The notes below the pieces were generated by a model, which worked only from the letters and a program-made list of their open reading frames with translations, made no database searches and was not told the DNA's origin. Below, in pieces: positions 6,275 to 8,531 of a stretch of DNA of 8,531 nt. Each line of letters opens with the position of its first letter. Position 1 is the stretch's first letter. The position numbers were made by a program, and so were the translations under genes. Source of the DNA: Acidobacteriota bacterium (GTDB taxonomy: Bacteria > Acidobacteriota > Terriglobia > Terriglobales > Acidobacteriaceae). Location of the stretch: NCBI GenBank assembly GCA_021805955.1, contig JAJZDO010000114.1:1-8531 (forward strand), given 5' to 3'.

Positions 6275-7043
6275 CCTGGAGCACTCCACTCGAAATCGTA
6301 TTCAGCTCTTCGCACAACCCACGTACATTCTCTTCGAGAACGACGTAGCGCGCAAATTCGTCATTGGCCACTGAGCCCATTTTCAGCGAATGATTGTGGA
6401 AGGTGACGGGACTTTGCGTTCTTGTTCTCAGCGAACAATGGAATTCCGTTGCTTTTGTGCGCAAAGCAATTTTGCGGATATTCTCCTGCCGGATGCCACC
6501 CCCTACCATGATGCGAATGCGTCCCTTTGCAGCATCGATCAGGCGTGCGACCTGCTCGGCGCCCTGGCTGACGGTTTGCGCGCCGCCCGAAGTCAGGATG
6601 CGATGCGCGCCCGTTTCGATCACCCGCTCCAGAGATTCGTCCAGGTCCGCCGACATATCGAAGGCGCGATGAAACGTCACTTCCATGGGGTGGGCCAAGC
6701 GGACCAATTTGCGGGTCCGTTCCACATCGACGTGGCCATCTTGATCGAGCAAACCGACAACAATACCGTCAGCTTCCAGCTCTTTTGCCCTGATCACGTC
6801 TGCTTTCATCACATCGAATTCATAATTCGTATAGAAAGAATCCCCGCCCCGGGGCCTTACCATGACAAACACTTGAATTTCAACGTGCTTGCGAACCGCC
6901 TGGATCAGGCCGTCACTGGGAGTAATGCCTCCCTCGTTCAGGTCGCTGCACAATTCAAGTCGCTGTGCTCCGCCGGCTTGGGAAGCGATCGCCGATTCCA
7001 CGGAATCCACACATATCTCGAGCATAATGATGACGGATTCCAT
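6261..7043 (-). CDS. cutC: CutC family TIM-barrel protein
   Basis: A complete 260-residue CutC (PF03932), near the family's usual length. Diagnostic pieces are 'MLEICVDSVESAIAS' (7-21), 'GGAQRLELCSDLNEGGITPS' (24-43), 'VMVRPRGGDSFYT' (60-72), 'VTFHRAFDM' (122-130), 'RILTSGGAQT' (148-157), 'IMVGGGI' (178-184) and 'ATEFHCS' (198-204). The family is labelled copper homeostasis, but the E. coli copper phenotype was later traced largely to the MicL small RNA made from the 3' end of cutC, and the enzymatic role is unsettled. No copper gene is near; the neighbours are a TonB receptor, a DeoR regulator and a DUF1080 protein, which suggests sugar metabolism. ATG 7043 is ten bases from a strong hairpin. 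An internal ATG at 7025 matches the usual N-terminus of the family better; neither has a clear ribosome site. Confidence 0.93.
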   Translation of the reverse strand: MESVIIMLEICVDSVESAIASQAGGAQRLELCSDLNEGGITPSDGLIQAVRKHVEIQVFVMVRPRGGDSFYTNYEFDVMKADVIRAKELEADGIVVGLLDQDGHVDVERTRKLVRLAHPMEVTFHRAFDMSADLDESLERVIETGAHRILTSGGAQTVSQGAEQVARLIDAAKGRIRIMVGGGIRQENIRKIALRTKATEFHCSLRTRTQSPVTFHNHSLKMGSVANDEFARYVVLEENVRGLCEELNTISSGVLQDVHE

Positions 7044-7053
7044 TTTCTCATAC

Positions 7054-7090
7054 CGTCCGGAACCCTCGTCGTTTACGAGGGTTCCGGACG
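7054..7090. repeat. Perfect 16-bp inverted repeat between the receptor gene and cutC
   Basis: CGTCCGGAACCCTCGT (7054-7069) and its exact complement (7075-7090) flank the five-base loop CGTTT. The stem has 16 perfect pairs, 11 of them G-C. It starts 52 bases after the receptor stop codon in the direction of transcription and ends ten bases before the first cutC ATG. No T-run follows on either strand, so it is not a standard intrinsic terminator. It could act as a partial terminator, an mRNA-stabilising 3' end for the receptor message, a block to cutC translation, or a dispersed palindromic repeat. Confidence 0.92.
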
Positions 7091-7142
7091 CAAAGAAGAT
7101 TCGGGTCCATAGGTTGTTGCCGTTTACGCGACAGCCCGTTGG

Positions 7143-8531
7143 CTAAAACGTGTAGTACGCGGAAAACTGCAGGTGTCGCTCCACCGACCTGATGCTCCCC
7201 TGGAGGGCAATCTCGCCGAATGTGGAATCGGTGACGCCAGTGTCAGGATTGCCGTAGCTGACGATGTTGAATGCGTTGAACGCATCGAAGCGGAACCCGA
7301 AGACCTGTTGCTTATAGGTCTGGAATTCCTTGAAGGCGGACATGTCCACGTTCACGTAACCGGGAGCGCGCACGGCGCCGTTCCGGGAACTGCCGAACGT
7401 GTTGGGAGCGGGCACGCCGAAAGCACAAATACCATTGTCGACGCCGGGAGTTGTGCAGGGGGTGGCCGACGGATCGGTGCCAAACCAATTGCCTGTCGGA
7501 TTGGTCGCTGTAGGAAATAGAGAGCGGTTGACGATCTTCAGTTTGCGGTACTGGTTGGCGCGCGATGTGCCAAAGCTGTTGGAGTTGTTGCTAGGAGCGG
7601 TAATCGTCTCTGGGAACCCGGACCATACGACACCAACTGCGGAAACCTGCCAGCCGCCAATGGCCTCATCCATAATACGGTTGGCATTGGGGAAAAACTT
7701 CTTCCCATGGCCCACCGGTAAAGCGTACACGCTGGTGAAGGAAAGGTTATGGGTCGCATCGTAACCGGCCGGGCCGTAGTCGGCGGCGCTGTTGTAGTAG
7801 TTCTGGAAGGCGCCGCTGTAGCCGTTCACGTTCAGGGCATAATTGCCAAGGCTGTTGGTCATCGACTTGCTGTACGTGTAATTGACCGTGTATTCCAATC
7901 CATCCGTCAGACGCTGGCGCAGCGTTGCCTGCAGCGCGTTGTAGTTCATCATGGCGCGCGATTCCGTAATCAGCAACGGATTGGGGCCGATCGCGATACT
8001 AGGATCGACGGCGTTTATCCCCAGATATTTGTTGTTGTAAAACGGAGCGGACGTCGGATCTCCGTTCACCAGGTACTGGTTCACGTTGCCGTAGTCTTCA
8101 ATGTGCTGACCTTGCTCCCCGATATAACCGACCTGCAAGGATGTCGAGCGAGTCAGAGCATATTCACCCGTCAGGTTCCATTCCTGGATGTAGGCCGGCT
8201 GGATATTTTGCGGATATACATTGAAGGTGCCGCCGTACTGCACCGTACCGCCGGTGAACCCTTGCTCCGCGGTGCGCGGGGTCCCTGGATTGCCGGGTGT
8301 GGGGGTGATGGCTGTGACGTTGACTGCCTGGATGAATGGGGTAATGGAAGTGAGGCGCTGGTTGGAGGAGTTGCCTTCAAAGAAACTGGTCGCCCCGTAT
8401 CCGCCGCGAAGTACCATGCGATCGGTCGGCTGCCAGGCAAAGCCCAGACGCGGCATCCACTGCCTGAAGTTCGGTTGATAACATCCGCGATTGTTGCAGA
8501 CACCTGATCCAACCGGCGCCCCGGCGGGTAC
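7143..8531 (-). CDS. Oar-like TonB-dependent outer-membrane receptor, C-terminal part
   Basis: The frame stays open to the window edge, giving 462 residues of a longer protein; the N-terminal carboxypeptidase-regulatory-like and plug domains expected for this type lie outside. The visible part is outer-membrane beta-barrel, starting near 'MPRLGFAWQPTDRMVLRGGYG' and continuing with repeats such as 'ALTRSTSLQVGYIGEQGQHI' and 'LRQRLTDGLEYTVNYTYSKS'. A conserved late segment reads 'FRFDAFNAFNIVSYGNPDT'. It ends 'LQFSAYYTF', a terminal Phe with alternating aromatic residues that fits the Bam recognition signal. The family takes up large substrates, often glycans, across the outer membrane with TonB energy. 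Two close cysteine pairs ('GVCNNRGC', 'PCTTPGVDNGIC') in predicted loops may form disulfides. It is first in the visible minus-strand block. The substrate is not predictable. Confidence 0.9.
   Translation of the reverse strand, partial: VPAGAPVGSGVCNNRGCYQPNFRQWMPRLGFAWQPTDRMVLRGGYGATSFFEGNSSNQRLTSITPFIQAVNVTAITPTPGNPGTPRTAEQGFTGGTVQYGGTFNVYPQNIQPAYIQEWNLTGEYALTRSTSLQVGYIGEQGQHIEDYGNVNQYLVNGDPTSAPFYNNKYLGINAVDPSIAIGPNPLLITESRAMMNYNALQATLRQRLTDGLEYTVNYTYSKSMTNSLGNYALNVNGYSGAFQNYYNSAADYGPAGYDATHNLSFTSVYALPVGHGKKFFPNANRIMDEAIGGWQVSAVGVVWSGFPETITAPSNNSNSFGTSRANQYRKLKIVNRSLFPTATNPTGNWFGTDPSATPCTTPGVDNGICAFGVPAPNTFGSSRNGAVRAPGYVNVDMSAFKEFQTYKQQVFGFRFDAFNAFNIVSYGNPDTGVTDSTFGEIALQGSIRSVERHLQFSAYYTF

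Noticed and set aside
6390..7112. Plus-strand frame of 240 codons opposite cutC
   Set aside because: cutC on the minus strand shows every family motif; the opposite frame shows none.
7749..8507. Plus-strand frame of 252 codons opposite the TonB receptor
   Set aside because: It is antisense to an unmistakable outer-membrane barrel sequence; Val/Arg-rich composition is typical of such shadows in GC-rich genes.

Overview
The window most likely comes from an Acidobacteriota genome (class Terriglobia or a close relative). This rests on gene content, not on any marker gene. It holds an Oar-like TonB-dependent outer-membrane receptor, a winged-helix/ATPase/TPR-like regulator of a kind common in that phylum, a short exported protein with the 'VPFSFTVAGKT.PAGRYTV' pattern that recurs in soil Acidobacteria, and a DUF1080 (3-keto-disaccharide hydrolase family) protein. 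No RNA gene, CRISPR array, integrase or complete insertion sequence was found.

Left part (1-3679, plus strand). The window opens inside the last ~104 codons of a GH130-type mannoside phosphorylase/hydrolase. About 880 bases follow with no convincing gene. They carry a good extended -10 promoter motif and, close to the next gene, a small palindrome over a weak promoter. A 644-residue regulator comes next (OmpR-type winged helix, P-loop ATPase, helical repeat tail). It carries an unusual in-frame 38-bp direct repeat just before its Walker A motif. A 132-residue exported protein with an excellent ribosome binding site follows 55 bases later, and the pair is closed by a clear intrinsic terminator.

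Middle (3739-4509, plus strand). One complete classical short-chain dehydrogenase/reductase has all its catalytic motifs. It converges on the next block.

Right part (8531-4642, minus strand). Four genes run in one direction: an Oar-like TonB-dependent receptor (N-terminus outside the window), cutC, a DeoR-family repressor and an exported DUF1080 protein. cutC and the repressor gene overlap by 14 bases, and 58 bases separate the repressor from the DUF1080 gene, so these three are probably co-transcribed. Between the receptor and cutC lies a perfect 16-bp inverted repeat with a 5-base loop and no T-tract, which may set different expression levels for the receptor and the downstream genes. I infer a small carbohydrate uptake and processing locus: the receptor imports a glycan or glycoside, the exported DUF1080 protein acts on it in the periplasm, and the DeoR protein responds to a phosphorylated sugar. 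CutC, usually labelled copper homeostasis, sits here without any copper gene nearby.

The most unusual observations are the Walker A-proximal duplication in the regulator, the perfect hairpin before cutC, and the sugar-type context of CutC.
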